Of a stretch of 64,000 bases of DNA, positions 25,350-37,788 are shown piece after piece (position 1 is the stretch's first letter; every line of letters begins with the position of its first letter). The notes below the pieces were generated by a model. The model was not told the origin of the DNA. It ran no database searches and saw only the letters and a list, made by a program, of their open reading frames with translations. This stretch comes from Atherix ibis (Eukaryota; Arthropoda; Insecta; Diptera; Athericidae): NCBI GenBank assembly GCA_958298945.1, contig OY282606.1, positions 24,835,740 to 24,899,739 of the forward strand. The letters run 5' to 3'. The position numbers and the translations under genes are program-made.

Positions 25350-26137
25350 AACATCATAGATGGCGTGAGTGAGCGTATTAAGCTACCATGGGCACGCCAT
25401 ACTTTTTTTTATGAGTTTGACATCTGGCAACATTAATCAGTGTACATTGTCAGCAATTTCGTACAACAACATACATTTTTCCTTTGATAATCATGTCTAG
25501 TTTTGTGCCAGAAAAAGAGCATATGCGGGAAGCTCTGCTTTTCTGCTTCAATTTCTGCCAAGGCCTATGGTGACAGTGCTTTATCGGAAACAACGTGCCG
25601 AGATTGGTTTCGTCGGTTCAAAGACGGCAATTTTGACTTGTGGAACAAGAAGCGTGAAAATCGGCTTAGCAAGGTTGAATACCATCAATTGCAGGCTCTT
25701 TTGGACGAAGACGATACCCAATCGCAAAAAATGCTCGCGGAGCAATTGGGTGTTACTCAACCATCCATTTTCCTCTACGACAACGCACCATCGCACACGT
25801 CAAAAATGGTCCGAAACTATTTAGAGCCACTCAACTGGGAGGTGCTACCCTACCCCGCCAATTCACCAGACCTGACCCCTACCGACAACCACATGTTTTC
25901 GTCGATGGGCCACGCGCTCGCTGAGCAGCACTTCGATTCTTACGAAGACGTCCGAAAATGGCTTGATGAGTGGTTTGCCTCGAAAGAGAAGGAATTTTTT
26001 TGGCGTGGTATCCACAAATTGGCCGAGAGATGGGAAAAATGTTTTTTGAATAAATTTGTTTTTGCTTTCTATGAAAGAAAAAACATCTATTTTTTTATTT
26101 AAAAACAGCTGATTTAAGCTTATTAAATTACACTTGG
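25350..26137 (+). mobile_element. mauritiana-like mariner, copy 2, internally deleted
   Basis: Matches 5838-7048 of copy 1 from CATAGATGGCG onward. The right end is AAATTACACTTGGTA, with TA at 26138-26139. The left inverted repeat is lost. An internal deletion of about 430 bp removes everything between the HTH region and the second catalytic motif. Confidence 0.85.
25493..26102 (+). pseudogene. Mos1-like transposase with HTH fused to C-terminal catalytic part
   Basis: The ATG at 25493 opens MSSFVPEKEHMREALLFCFN, then a deletion shifts the frame. The continuing frame (open to 26102) reads AYGDSALSETTCRDWFRRFK, LLDEDDTQSQKMLAEQLGVT and, directly, QPSIFLYDNAPSHTS, so a deletion joins the second HTH to the second aspartate motif in frame. 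The C-terminus EQHFDSYEDVRKWLDEWFAS is normal. The first aspartate is gone and SPDLTPTDN keeps the third. It is not catalytically competent; the DNA-binding half is mostly present. Confidence 0.85.
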
Positions 26138-27241
26138 TATTTTATAAAAAACATATTAAAGTTCTGATAAAATATAATATTTTTAATTTTTATTATAGTT
26201 ACCCCCTAAGATTTACGCAATTTATTATGTTAATACGAGCATAACATGATCTTGTGTACAATAAAATATTTCTATTCCTCACTTCGAAGTTGGCATACAT
26301 TTCCTAACGTAATTAGTAGTCTTGAGTATGACAAATGAACATTTTCCTAATTAATCATTAACGCCTACAAAATGCACTTCTATTCAAATGTAGAGTTGCA
26401 CAATTACTGTGTACATTTGAGAACTTCTGATTCTATTTACTAATAAGCAAAAAGGTACGACGCACTGGTTGAGACTATGGAAAAGTTCAGTTCAAAAATA
26501 GTTTAAACTACTTTCTCGAAACGATAAATTTGCGCGCAGATGATGATGATAACGCAAGGTGATGATGGGGGGTCGTTACTATTGAAGTTACATAACCGTC
26601 CGTACGCATTTTTACTGAATAGAACAATTGTTCTTATGCGTTGATGGTGATTAATTTCCTTGTAAAATAACAATTTTCTGCTCTCTAAAATCGTCTGCTT
26701 ATTGAACCAAACGTTTAGTAGTACTGTATTATTTATACTATCACAGAAATTAACACTTTAACTTGACATTTTAATTACTTTATTGTAATATAATCAGAAT
26801 TCAATCGTAACACTTCTCTGATTCGCCTACTTCTGATAACGCATCAAATGTGAACGCAACGCCCATCAACGCACAGTAATTCCAAAGGTACGCACAGCCA
26901 ATTCTCTTGATTTCAACATTTCCGCCATTTTCATTTTGTTCTCAACTTACCTGTAAATCGATTGTCACGATAAAATGCTAATTTCAAATTTGTACATATT
27001 CTCGAATCGAAAACTAGTCATTATTTTAATTGATAAATCAAAAATTATAATATACTCACCACCCTTAAGATGTGGCAAAATTTACATATGCATTCGGATA
27101 CAAAGGCTTCTGAGGCTTAGCTCAATTGCATTTTAATTTTTCAAAACTATTTATTCTATAGAATTTTTAAGGGTTATTTTTGAATATAACTAATTAAAAA
27201 CGAAACTTTAAAATGAGATATTTTAGTTAGCAAGACTACCA
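26138..27241. other. Spacer, no gene recognised
   Basis: AT-rich and apparently non-coding. No recognisable element. Confidence 0.45.
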
Positions 27242-29877
27242 CGAGGCATTGCAAAAAAGTAATGAGACTGATTTATTTTCTCAATAATCATTTTATTTTT
27301 ACACATTAATGGTAAATAGTTCCTTGGGGCAGTTACACATCGGCGGAGGCATGTAGCAGTACTGAAAGGCTTCGACTTGAATTGCCTTCAGCTCCACAGT
27401 TAAACTCCTTTGAATGTTATCGATGGTGTTAAGATAATGTCCTTTAAAATGATTTTAGATTTTGAAAAACAAAAAAGCCACATAAATTGAGATTAAATAA
27501 ATAAGGTTCCTGAAAAATCACAGACATTACTTTTCCCGAGAAAAACCCACGTGACAGGCAGTATTGTTATAGTGGAGCCTTTTTCAGAGCCTTTCCAAAA
27601 ATAACTCATCAGCTTTAGTACCAACTAACGGTCTGATCTCCAAAGAGCCCTTAGTCGTATCGTATCAGTTTTCGGCCACCCACAAATGCCTTAGGCTACT
27701 GAAAAATTATGCTTTTAATAAGGAATATTAGGCTTAATGCAACTTAGCGTCATATTGGCGGATTCACTAAGCTTAATATAAAATGTGATAACATCAAATT
27801 CCATTGTTGCTCCAAATTTCACTGTTCCATCACGCTTTATAGGGTCACGTAGTTAGCAGGCGAGGTTAGGGTTGAACTTAGACTACCGTACAACCATTGT
27901 GAAGGGGACGTCCGCAATGTTGCCAAATCGATCTCACGAATGCCAGTCTCTTTACTTTTCTACTTCACTGGAAATTTAAATAGCTGACAAAAGACGTTCA
28001 ATCACATCTTGAGAAACAAAAAAAAACCACATAAACTGAGATCAAATAAATGAAGTTCCTGGAAAATCACAGTCATTGCTTTTCCCGAGAAAAACCCGCG
28101 TGAAGTGCCCGGTGACAGGCAGTATTGTTATAGTGGAGCCTCAAGCGTATGCAGTATCCGATTTGATTCGAAGAGCCTTTTTCAGAGCCTTTCAAAAAAT
28201 CGCTCATCAGCTTCAGTATCAATCAGCAGCTTCCAAAGAGCTCTCAGTCGTATCCTATTTTCATCAGTTTTCGATGGTGAAAGCCTCCCTGATTAAGGCT
28301 CGTCTTTTAACAGCCTCTAGGCCATCCAAAAATACCTCAGACTACTGCAAAAATTATGCTTTTGATAAGGAATGGCTGGCATAGGCTTATTGCAACTTGG
28401 CATAAAACTGACAGATTCACTAAGCTTAACATAAAATGTGATAACATCAAATTCCATTGTTGCTCCAAATTTTACTGTTCTATCACGCTTTATAGGGTCA
28501 CGTAGTTAGCAGGCGAGGTTAGGGTTGAACTTAGACTACCGTACAACCATTGTGAAGGGGACGTCCACAATGTTGCCAAATCGATCTCACGAATGCCAGT
28601 CTCTTTAGTTTTCTACTTCACTGGAAATTTAAATAGCTGACAAAAGACGGTCAATCACATCTTGAGAAACAAAAAAAACCACATAAACTGAGATCAAATA
28701 AATGAAGTTCCTGGAAAATCACAGTCATTGCTTTTCCCGAGAAAAACCCGCGCGAAATGCCAGGTGACAGGCAGTATTGTTATAGTGGAGCCTCAAGCGT
28801 GTGCAGTATCCGATTTGATTCGAAGAACCTTTTTCAGAGCCTTTCAAAAAATCAATTATCAGCCTCCAAACAGCCCTTAGTCGTATCCTATTTTCATCAG
28901 TTTTCGATGTTGAAAGCCTCTCGATGTTGAGAACTGCTTCTTGGCCACCCACAAATGCCTTAGGCTACTGAAAAAATTATGCTTTTGATAAGGAATATTA
29001 GACTTAATGCAACTTGGCGTCAAATTGGCGGATTCACTAAGCTTAATATAAAATGTGATAACATCAAATTCCATTGTTGCTCCAAATTTCACTGTTCCAT
29101 CACGCTTTATAGGGTCACGTAGTTAGCAGGTGAGGTTAGGGTTGAACTTAGACTACCGTACAACCATTGTGAAGGGGACGTCCGCAATGTTGGCAAATCG
29201 ATCTCACGAATTCCAGTCTCTTTACTTTTCTACTTCACTGGAAATTTAAATAGCTGACAAAAGACGTTCAATCACATCTTGAGAAACAAAAAAAAACCAC
29301 ATAAACTGAGATCAAATAAATGAAGTTCCTGGAAAATCACAGTCATTGCTTTTCCCGAGAAAAACCCGCGTGAAATGCCCGATGACAGGCAGTATTGTTA
29401 TAGTGGAGCCTCAAGCGTATGCAGTATCCGATTTGATTCGAAGAGCCTTTTTCAGAGCCTTTCAAAAAATCGCTCATCAGCTTCAGTATAAATCAGCAGC
29501 TTCCAAAGAGCTCTCAGTCGTATCCTATTTTCATCAGTTTTCGATGGTGAAAGCCTCCCTGATTAAGGGTCGTCTTTCAACTGCTTCTAGGCCATCCAGA
29601 AATACCTCAGACTGCTGCAAAAATTATGCTTTTGATAAGGAATGGCTGGCATAGGCCTATTGCAACTTGGCATCAAACTGACAGATTCACTAAGCTTAAC
29701 ATAAAATGTGATAACATCAAATTCCATTGTTGCTCCAAATTTTACTGTTCTATCACGCTTTATAGGATCATATAGCTTGCAGGCGAGATTAGGGTCTAGC
29801 CTAGATTACCGTACGTCCGTAGTGTTTCCAAATCGAGCCTAAGCATGTCAGTCTCTTTACTTTTCTACTTCGCCTCG
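27242..29877 (-). mobile_element. Mariner relic expanded into a tandem array between its own ends
   Basis: The left end CGAGGCATTGCAAAAAAGTA and right end CGAGGCGAAGTAGAAAAGTA (reverse complement, ending 29877 next to TA at 29878-29879) look like one mariner's inverted repeats. Between them, units on the minus strand each keep parts of a transposase: N-terminal MEFDVITFYIKLSESA, SGRLSPSKTDENRIRLRALW, LHYNNTACHRALHAGFSREK (second catalytic motif, D to N) and a decayed DLSLCGFFCFS (third). Only the leftmost unit also has the C-terminal region (LKAIQVEAFQYCYM near 27370). Confidence 0.75.
27478..29877 (-). repeat. Four tandem units, 549-652 bp
   Basis: CCACATAAACTGAGATCAAA or a close variant begins units at 27478, 28027, 28679 and 29297. 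Units 2 and 4 are nearly identical and keep more internal sequence; units 1 and 3 carry different internal deletions. A plus-strand open frame of about 102 codons in units 2 (28076-28384) and 4 (29346-29654) lies antisense to the transposase remnant and opens with TTG. I treat it as a by-product of that, not a gene. Confidence 0.85.
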
Positions 29878-29935
29878 TAGTACTGGAAATTAAAATAGCT
29901 CACAAAAAAACGATCCAATTACAAAGCAATGTTTG

Positions 29936-32239
29936 TCTAGACCTTAAAAGACTTCTAATATAACAGTATGAAAATTATTATATTAAAAATTATATTTAAA
30001 TATTATTGAGAAGTGAAAAAAAACCCTGTAAACGTCAATATTTTGGAGCAGCTATTATGGAGCATGAAATGAAATTCAATTTTTATAATTTTCGATTGAT
30101 TTCGGTTCATCAATAAATCCACTTTGTTTGCTCCTCACAGTATATATAAGTGCAAAGGTATTATGACCTCTAAAAATAAAGTTGGAGAAAAAAAAATTGC
30201 TAAGCTTATAGAAATTTAAGAGAAGAGTGAAAAAAAAGACCATCAAAGAAAGCATTACCATCTCTACTTGGAAAATATGAAAATAGATTGGAGCCTAGAC
30301 ACCATGACAGTAGCCCACAAATGCCTTTTAGAATCAATAGACCTCTTCAAGTCAGGTTTCGGACAATTATTTGCGTTTTTCTCAAATAACTAAGGTGGTT
30401 GTTGAAGGGGGAACTGCTGATTATTTTCTATAGGATCGGGATAGTGTGTACATACTTTTAATAATCTCATTGGAATAGGGACAGCCATCGCAAGCCAAAC
30501 AGAAGCTGTAATAGAGGCGGCTGAAAACTTTATGTCGGCATTTTCTATGCTTTTTCTTTTGATTTAAAATAAAGAAGAAGAAAAAACAATCTGTGTTCGT
30601 AGTTTGTTTTTTTTTTATTGATTTTTCTTAGTTTTTTATTTTTTTATTTTTATTTATATTATGTACTCAATAATATACTTTAAATACAACGATGTGGTAA
30701 ATTTTTATTTCTTTTGTAGAAATCTGTGTTCGTTCGCCTTTATTATTATTATTATTATTATTATTTTGTATTTTGTATTCTGCGTTCTTTATATTATGGA
30801 TGGAATTTTTGATTTTATTTTTTAATTAACGCTCATATCAGATGAACGTAAGCTTTCAAGATACCAAGACGATTATTGGGGTCGGTCCTGTTGCGATCTT
30901 GTAAATCGAAGAAGAACAAAAGCCTGCCAACACTTGTCTTGACTTGCGCCACTGCCGACCTGATCTACAGTCTCATTTTCTACAATGCAGGTCGGACAGT
31001 TTCCGTTTGATTGACTGACAGGCAATAGGTTGCGATCGATCAGGTACGTGAGAGGAGAGCCCGTGAAGTGAATGACGATCGCTTTGGCAATTGCGATTTC
31101 GCTGATGATGATGGCGCGATGGCAATATTGGAAGATGATCTGAAAGAAATTTTCAGATCAACGAGAGTTCTCGTATGTGAGGTGAGGTGATGATGCGTAC
31201 ACGAGCCTGTACATTGATCATGACGTTGCCCTCGATGATTTCGGTGCATCCACCGATCATCATCATGTATTCGAAAATCGTGCCAGAAGCTAGAGACCAT
31301 CTACCGACTTGGGTGTCTACTTACAGCCTACATACTTCAATCGAGATCAGTGGCTATTCCATTTTCTCAATTTTTGGTTTAAGATCTACACTTATTATTG
31401 TGATTACTTCAGTTGCTGACATCCTCGTATCAGAATATGGAAGCAGGCTGATATTTTTTCCTCATCCTTTGTATTTTACCGTCTTACCCTTTGCCAGTGA
31501 CTCACTCAATTTACCATTTTTTCTCTAATCAACTATTGGATAAATGACTTCTTGAATAGCGTTCAACAAATACACTTTAGAACTCTTGAGAGATCCGCCT
31601 TCGATGCAGTGAGGTACGTGCGGACACATCTTGGCAGCAATGATGATGACGGTTACTGATTTAACAGAACTAATTGACAACCTGATCAGGAAATTTCGGT
31701 TCATTTCGGTTGTATGTGCTCTATTGATGATGATGGCAACTATGACAGTAATGATGAAAGTTTCGGCGCCAACACAAATTCCCTGACAAGTCACCATTCC
31801 CATTGGATCGAATTCATCTAGTTCTGAACAATTCGTTTGTCCTAGATGGTCACGAATACGATTACAGTCCTAGAGTGATGACTATCCGCTACCGACGGGA
31901 GTGGACAGGTTATATGATTTTATTTGTATTGAAAACGCGTCTAAATTGACTCTTTACCAACCGCCTCCTCATGACAGTACCTCAGGTGGTAGGTACTAAT
32001 CGAAAGTTAGTACATTAACGAGCTATCAATCTTCTAATTGATATTGCACAATTTTTGCATTCTATTTACGAGCATATCCCCGACCATGCAAATATATTTT
32101 TAATCGCAATAAAATTCTTTTAGTTTACCCAAAACAGATTTTTCAATTAACAAGTTAATATTTGTTTAGAAATTATTGTTAATTATTGACTACAGAAAAT
32201 AAAAACTTTCTACAAATGCGATGGCATAGCCACGTGTCA
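29936..32239. other. Spacer with a GC-richer block at about 30830-31990
   Basis: A (TTA)n tract lies at 30739-30765. From about 30830 to 31990 the sequence is less AT-rich than its surroundings and contains a good donor-like GATCAG|GTACGTGAG on the plus strand near 31044. No long frame crosses it. Frames at 31187-31528 (plus) and 31525-31803 (minus) have no recognisable domain. It could be untranslated exon or regulatory DNA. Confidence 0.35.
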
Positions 32240-32521
32240 CTCTTTAAGAGTAGATTATGGTTGTCATAATAGGGTTCTTTTTTCACACGGCAAAGAAGTC
32301 GATAAGTAAACCTGCCATTTATGGGGCTCTTATAACCCACAAGTGACTATGCAGAAGCAAAAGTTGGCTTTATATGCAAAATCTGACTTTCTGGTGTGCA
32401 TTTTGTTCTAAAAATGGCATTGGGCAGTATTCGTTTGAAAATAAAGATGGAGAGACCGTTTTCGTCAATTGTGTTACCCATTTTTTTTTATCCTGACCTC
32501 ACGATTATAGTCTGAATCATA

Positions 32522-33382
32522 CGAGGTCTGTTCAAAAAGTATCGCGAATTTTGTGTTTTTTCAAAAATTATTTATTTTATCATGAATATCTATTGTGTCA
32601 CCTTTGATGTAATCCTCGAAGTACTTGAAGAAATCATTTTTTGTGATCTTGTTCAGCTCCTCCTTCGATGCCGTCTTTATCCACTAAATCAAAGCGTAGC
32701 GTCGTCCTTTCATAGGGCTCTTCAGTTTCAGGAACAAGAAAAAGTCACAGGGGGCCAGATCTGGCAAATGCGGTTGCTGTAGCATTATTAGTGTGTTGTT
32801 TTTGGGCAAAAATTCGCGCACAAGCAACGATGCGTGAGCAGAGGCGTTATTATAGTGCAAAAGCCAATTTTTGTTCTTACACAAATCCGGGCGATTCTGG
32901 CGTATTGCTTTGCGCAACTTGCGCATAACTTGCAGGTAATATTCCTTATTGACCGTTCTACCCTGTGGTAAAAACTTATGATGCACCACGCCCCTGAAAT
33001 CGAAGAAAACTGTAAGCAAAACCTTCACATTCGACCGAACTTGGCACTGTTTTCGGTCTTGGCTCGTGCGGCAGCTTTCATTGGGATGATTGAGCTTTGG
33101 TTTCCACCATAAACCCATGATTCGTCACCAGTTATGACCCTCAGGAGCAAATTTGTATCGTCACGGACAGAGTCCAACAGCTCCTTAGCAATGTTAATGC
33201 GATGCTGTTTTTGGTTAAAATTGGGCAAAAATGGAAAGCAAAGCCGAAACACGTGCAAGCAAAGCAGCTGTCAAAAATTAACTGAACGTTCAAAATGGCC
33301 GAACTTGTCGGCATAAGTGAGGACCAACATAACGCCACAAAAAAATCTAAAATCGAATATACGTCGATTTGAACAGACCTCG
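32522..33382 (-). mobile_element. cgaggtctgttc-family mariner, copy C (deleted N-terminus)
   Basis: An 861-bp copy with both terminal repeats and TA at 32520-32521 and 33383-33384. The left end is the normal 3' end of the element. The right end is the 5' end, with the HTH-coding part deleted. Confidence 0.9.
32684..33258 (-). pseudogene. mariner transposase fragment, frameshifted, D2 mutated
   Basis: Frame one: LLDSVRDDTNLLLRVITGDE with the first aspartate. A frameshift leads to VLLTVFFDFRGVVHHKFLPQ and GRTVNKEYYLQVMRKLRKAI. Then comes WLLHYNNASAHASLL, where the second catalytic aspartate is Asn, followed by DLAPCDFFLFLKLKSPMKGR. The HTH domains are missing. Confidence 0.88.
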
Positions 33383-33810
33383 TATACGATTTTTACAAGC
33401 TGTCATCATAAGCCACCCAACACAATAATTTTGTCTTTGTTGTGCAAAAAGTCCCCATAATGCGTAATTTCAAGATTTGTTGATGTAATTAGCCTCCAAG
33501 ATTATGCAATTTAGCACGGTTATATTTTTTTTATAATAGGATTTTGAAAAAATTATATTTACACAAATAGTCTTTAAATTTTTAGAGCATTTAAAAACTA
33601 ACATTTTTCGAATTATATAATTTAAACTGTAAAAAAAAAAAATCTTTAAAAATTACCTCAAAAATATTGAGTTGTTCAAAAAATTTTATAAATAGCAAGA
33701 TTTAGGCAATATAATAAAATAAAAATATTATTAAAATCTGAATTTTAAAATATAGTTTATCTACCACTATTTTTCAAAGTACAAATTGGATAATCCTTTT
33801 TACTTTTTTG

Positions 33811-35305
33811 ATAAATAGTTTCCATGAATTTATTTGCTTTATCGGATCAGCAAAATCTGCATTTGTAGAGATGCAATTTGAATTTGCAATAAAATAGATA
33901 AACGAAGGAATAACATTTATCAATAAATTAGTAACTCAACAAACTACCATAAACATCCTGACATTCTGCATAAAAGACAATATCACCAGCTTCCTTCCGA
34001 TTCTACTCCTTGCAATGATTTTTTACGCTCGATTCCCTTCGTCTGTTAGTTTTTTTTCCTGCTACTATACAGAGTGTAGTGCATCACAATAAAAATGGTT
34101 TCGTTATTACAGGAAGAGTGGAACTAAATACAATATGCGAAAATGTATCTTCTAGGTTTCCCCTCATCACGATTGTCAGGACTGTTTCTCATATTGTTTG
34201 GCCATAAATCCACCACCAATCCGAACAGCCACTCAACATGGTAAAAACTCATAAACAACAATTTCATGAATTTTTTAAACGCGACAAAAAATAATCAAAA
34301 TCACACACACACACTCAAATAGCCGTACTCAAATAGACGTGGTGCAATGAATTCGTAAACAATACAGGATTCGAGTAGATCCTGTTGGATGATACCCGGC
34401 AACAATAAATTTTTTCCACTTTATATGATATCGAATCTTTGGCCAAACAACAAAAACAGTGAACATCATCGAGTTTGTTTGTTAGTTTTCTTTTTTATTC
34501 GGCGGGCATCACCGTTGCCCGTTGTCAAATTTTCCCTTTCTATCCGGTGACATATTTCCATTTAATGGATATTCGAGACTTTTACCATTTCCTCTACATA
34601 TCCTGTATATACACATGAACATCATCAGATAGGAGCACAGAGCACATTTTCGAATCGAAACTGTTTCGATTTTTGTATAAAAAGAATTATTGTTATTTAT
34701 TTATTTTTTTGGTTTGTTTTTCTTTTCAGTATCCAGGATTTTCGGTGTCTTCTTTTTTTTCCAATATATATATTTTTATAATAGTCTCAATTTCACTATT
34801 ATTGTTAATCCGGAAAAAACATAATGAAATTCTCATATTTATTTAATCCTCGACAGATGAAGTTTATTATAAAAGGACCTGTTCATATTTGTCATCAACT
34901 TTAAAAAGGAAAAAAAAATTGATTATTCGAAATAAAATTGAAAATTTGAAATTCGAAACAGAAAATTATGAACAGGATGTTCCATGGCTCCTCAATTGAT
35001 AATCGTTGTAAATTTGAGATATTTTTAGATTTAAGTATTTTCCTTTTAAATTCTTATTGTTTAGATAAAAATATTTTTGATCTAAGTAAGAATTTTTATG
35101 TTTTTGTAATTTTTTTTTTTTTAAAAACAAACTTTTTTTGGAATAATATTTTTGGCTGATATTGAAACTATTATAGTAATATTTATTATACCATAAATAC
35201 GAGGTCTTATTTTAATAAAGAAATTTAATTTAAAAGAGTTAATTGCCTAATATATGCATCGATACGTAAACATAAATCGGATTTCAATGTAATTTCTATT
35301 ATATA
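33811..35305. other. Spacer, no gene recognised
   Basis: AT-rich and non-coding by inspection. No recognisable element. Confidence 0.45.
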
Positions 35306-36471
35306 CGAGGTCTGTTCAAAAAGTATCGCGAATTTTGAATTTGCGCCGTTTTCGTATATTCAATTTTCAATTTTTTGCGGCGTTATGTTGGTACCCATGT
35401 CTCTTACTTATGTCGACAAGTTTGGCCATTTTGAAGGTTTAGTTATTTTTTTACAGCTGCTTTGCTTGCACGTGTTTTGGCTCGTCTTCGATTCCAAAAA
35501 AATGGATCAAAGAATCTGTATCAAATTTTGTGTGAAAAACAAAATTATTGCACGGACGCATTCCAAATTTTGACTGTGGCATATGATGAAGCTACCTTGG
35601 ACCGAAGCAACGTTTATCGGTGGTACAAAATGTTCTCAGAGGGCCGAGAAGATCTGAACGACGAAAAGCGTGCCGGACGCCCGAGCACGTCAATGAGAGA
35701 TGAAAACATTGATGAAGTGAAAAAAATAGTATTGGCCAGTCGTCGAATCCCCGTTATAGAAGTTGCTGAGGACTTAAACATATCGATTGGCTCGTGCCAT
35801 TCAATTATTACCAATGATTTGAGCGTGAGACGGGTCGCCGCGAAATTCGTATCAAAATTGCTCAATTTCAACCAAAATTGCTCAATTTCGACCAAAAAAA
35901 ATCCCAATGAAAGCTGCCGCACGAGCCAAGACCGAAAAAAGTGCCAATTTCGGTCGAATATGAAGGTTTTGCTTACAGCTTTCTTCGATTGCAGTGGTCC
36001 ATCATGAGTTCTTGCCACAAGATAGAACGGTTAATAAGGAATATCACCTGCAAGTTATGCGCAAGTTGCTTGAAGCAATCCGTCAGAAACGCCCGGATTT
36101 GTGGAAGAACAAAAATTGGCTTTTGCCATTTTTGGTTAAAAACAACAAACTAATAATGCCGCAGCCACCGTATTCCCCAGATCTGCCCCCCTGTGACTTT
36201 TTCTTGTTCCCGAAACTGAAGAGCCCCATGAAAGGACGACGCTACGCTACGGTTGATTGACGAGATAAAGACGGCATCGAAGGAAGAGCTGAACAAGAAC
36301 ACAAAAAATGATTTTTTGAATGGCTTCGAGGATTAAGAGAAAAACGTTGGCACAAGTGTATAATATCTGGTGGGGATTACTTTAAAGGGAACAAAATAGA
36401 TATTCATGAATAAATAAATAATTTTTGAAAAAAAAAACATAAAATTCGCGTTACTTTTTGAACAGACCTCG
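35306..36471 (+). mobile_element. cgaggtctgttc-family mariner, copy D (most complete)
   Basis: A 1166-bp copy with TA at 35304-35305 and 36472-36473. Both ends show the family terminal repeat GGTCTGTTCAAAAAGTATCG (GTTACTTTTTGAACAGACC at the 3' end). It is the only copy here that keeps the HTH region, 5' leader and normal 3' end together. Confidence 0.9.
35502..36413 (+). pseudogene. mariner transposase, several frameshifts (copy D)
   Basis: The ATG opens MDQRICIKFCVKNKI. A frameshift gives LTVAYDEATLDRSNVYRWYK, KRAGRPSTSMRDENIDEVKK, VAEDLNISIGSCHSI and VRRVAAKFVSKLLNFNQN. The first-aspartate block is deleted. GRTVNKEYHLQVMRKLLEAI, KNKNWLLPFLVKNN (second aspartate lost), YSPDLPPCDFFLFPKLKSPM and C-terminal NIDIHE-like residues follow. 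It shows the domain order of the family but cannot be functional. Confidence 0.88.
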
Positions 36472-36596
36472 TATATATATTTTTAAAAAAAAAATGATTT
36501 AAGAAAAAGATATTTTTTTTAAAAAAATAATTTAAAAATTTGCACAAAAAAAATTGAAAAAATTACTGATCATTTATTTATTAGTAATTAACTCAC

Positions 36597-36644
36597 CTGA
36601 AGAATCTCCTCAGCCGTGAAAAATTTTTGATCTTGTCTTTCCAT
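36597..36644 (-). CDS. Candidate first coding exon of an unidentified gene
   Basis: The minus strand reads an ATG in fair context (TTGCAATGG), then 16 codons, MERQDQKFFTAEEILQ, ending CAG followed by GTGAGTTAATTAC, a strong 5' splice site. The frame, start context and donor occurring together are unlikely by chance, but no second exon was identified to the left, where introns would be full of transposons. The protein family is not recognised. It could be a chance match. Confidence 0.35.
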
Positions 36645-37788
36645 TGCAATAAATCCGAACGCATATATGCAAAACTCTCTATAATATTTTATTAAAAATC
36701 ACTTAATTCCTATTTCTTATGCAGATGTACAGTAAAGCAGAGCAAAATGCAGTTGCTCACCCACGCATATAATTAGCACTTGCACTATATTATTTACTAG
36801 ATAAGATAACTTAAGCACTTTATATTAGACACAAAAAAAAAACACAGACACAATTCACTAAAACTGCTTATATTAAGAAGATAAGAACTGATATTCACAC
36901 ATTACCTATTTCGTTAGCGGATAACTAAAACTTCTCGTAATGAGAATGGAAAATTGTGCAATATGCAAATTTATTAAAAGTTATTGCGATTGACTAAGAA
37001 AATTTAAAATCGAACAAAAATAATAGTGGAAAAATAATTTTTCATATTGATTATTATATTAAAATAAAAAAAAAATATTTAGATTTTAAGAGTGTGTCAC
37101 CGAGTTTATGCGTCAACAAAACCATTCAAGCACGACTGATTTTGAATCCACAAAAATTGCACAATTCACCATTCTGGAACGGAATAAAAAACAAATCGAC
37201 AACGGATAGCAGCAATAACGTTGGTCAAACACTGAATTGTGAATAAAACTGATAAAAAAATTTATAACTTTGGAAAGTTAAAAGCAGAAACTAATTTTTG
37301 AAACTGATTCTAAAACTAAAAACTTCAACTAAGGACCTGATAAAATAAGACTTGATTCAAACTGCAATTCAACCAACCGATGGATGCCGTAATAAAATGG
37401 CAAAAAGTGCCTCGTTTATTTATTTCTTGAATCGAAAGAAATTCTGGGCAGGGAATCGGGCGCACCGGCACAGTACATTGGTTTGAGCTACAGTAGAATA
37501 AAAAAAAAAAACAGGTAAAAAATCCCAGTAATAACAATAATGATAAGGTAAAAAGGAGAAATAAAATAATAATAAACCGATGTAAAAGAATTGCATGTAA
37601 TTGCATTCGTAGCCAGGGAGGAGTCGTTCGTTGTGGAGTTGTTCCTGTGCCCCCAGTAAGCAAAGCAGTCTGTCTACCTGAGTGCTAGCATACCCCTTAA
37701 GTCGTGTGCACTTGTTCAACTGCCAGTTAAGTTAAGTGCACTGTGTCGACCTGTTTAGTTGGTTCTTGTCTTTCTCAATTGTTTGCAG
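36645..37788. other. Spacer, possible 5' flank of two exon candidates
   Basis: The stretch from about 37390 is GC-richer. On the minus strand a TCAGTG initiator-like motif occurs near 37230, with no confirmed companion elements. No coding sequence is recognised. Confidence 0.3.

Larger units (their letters stand above)
32240..33810 (+). mobile_element. Old Tc1/mariner relic (relic 5), split by a mariner
   Basis: The left part (32240-32521) reads GALITHK, then FENKDGETVFVN. The right part (33383-33810) starts in the SHT region and ends with ACAAATTGGATAATCC. The two parts join at the TA duplicated by the mariner at 32522-33382. Confidence 0.7.

Noticed and set aside
28076..28384. 102-codon plus-strand frame, repeated nearly intact at 29346-29654, as a duplicated gene
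   Set aside because: It opens with TTG, lies exactly antisense to a recognisable mariner transposase remnant, and is broken in the other two units.
31187..31803. Frames of 113 (plus) and 92 (minus) codons as membrane proteins
   Set aside because: No recognisable family; hydrophobic stretches alone are weak evidence in AT-rich DNA.
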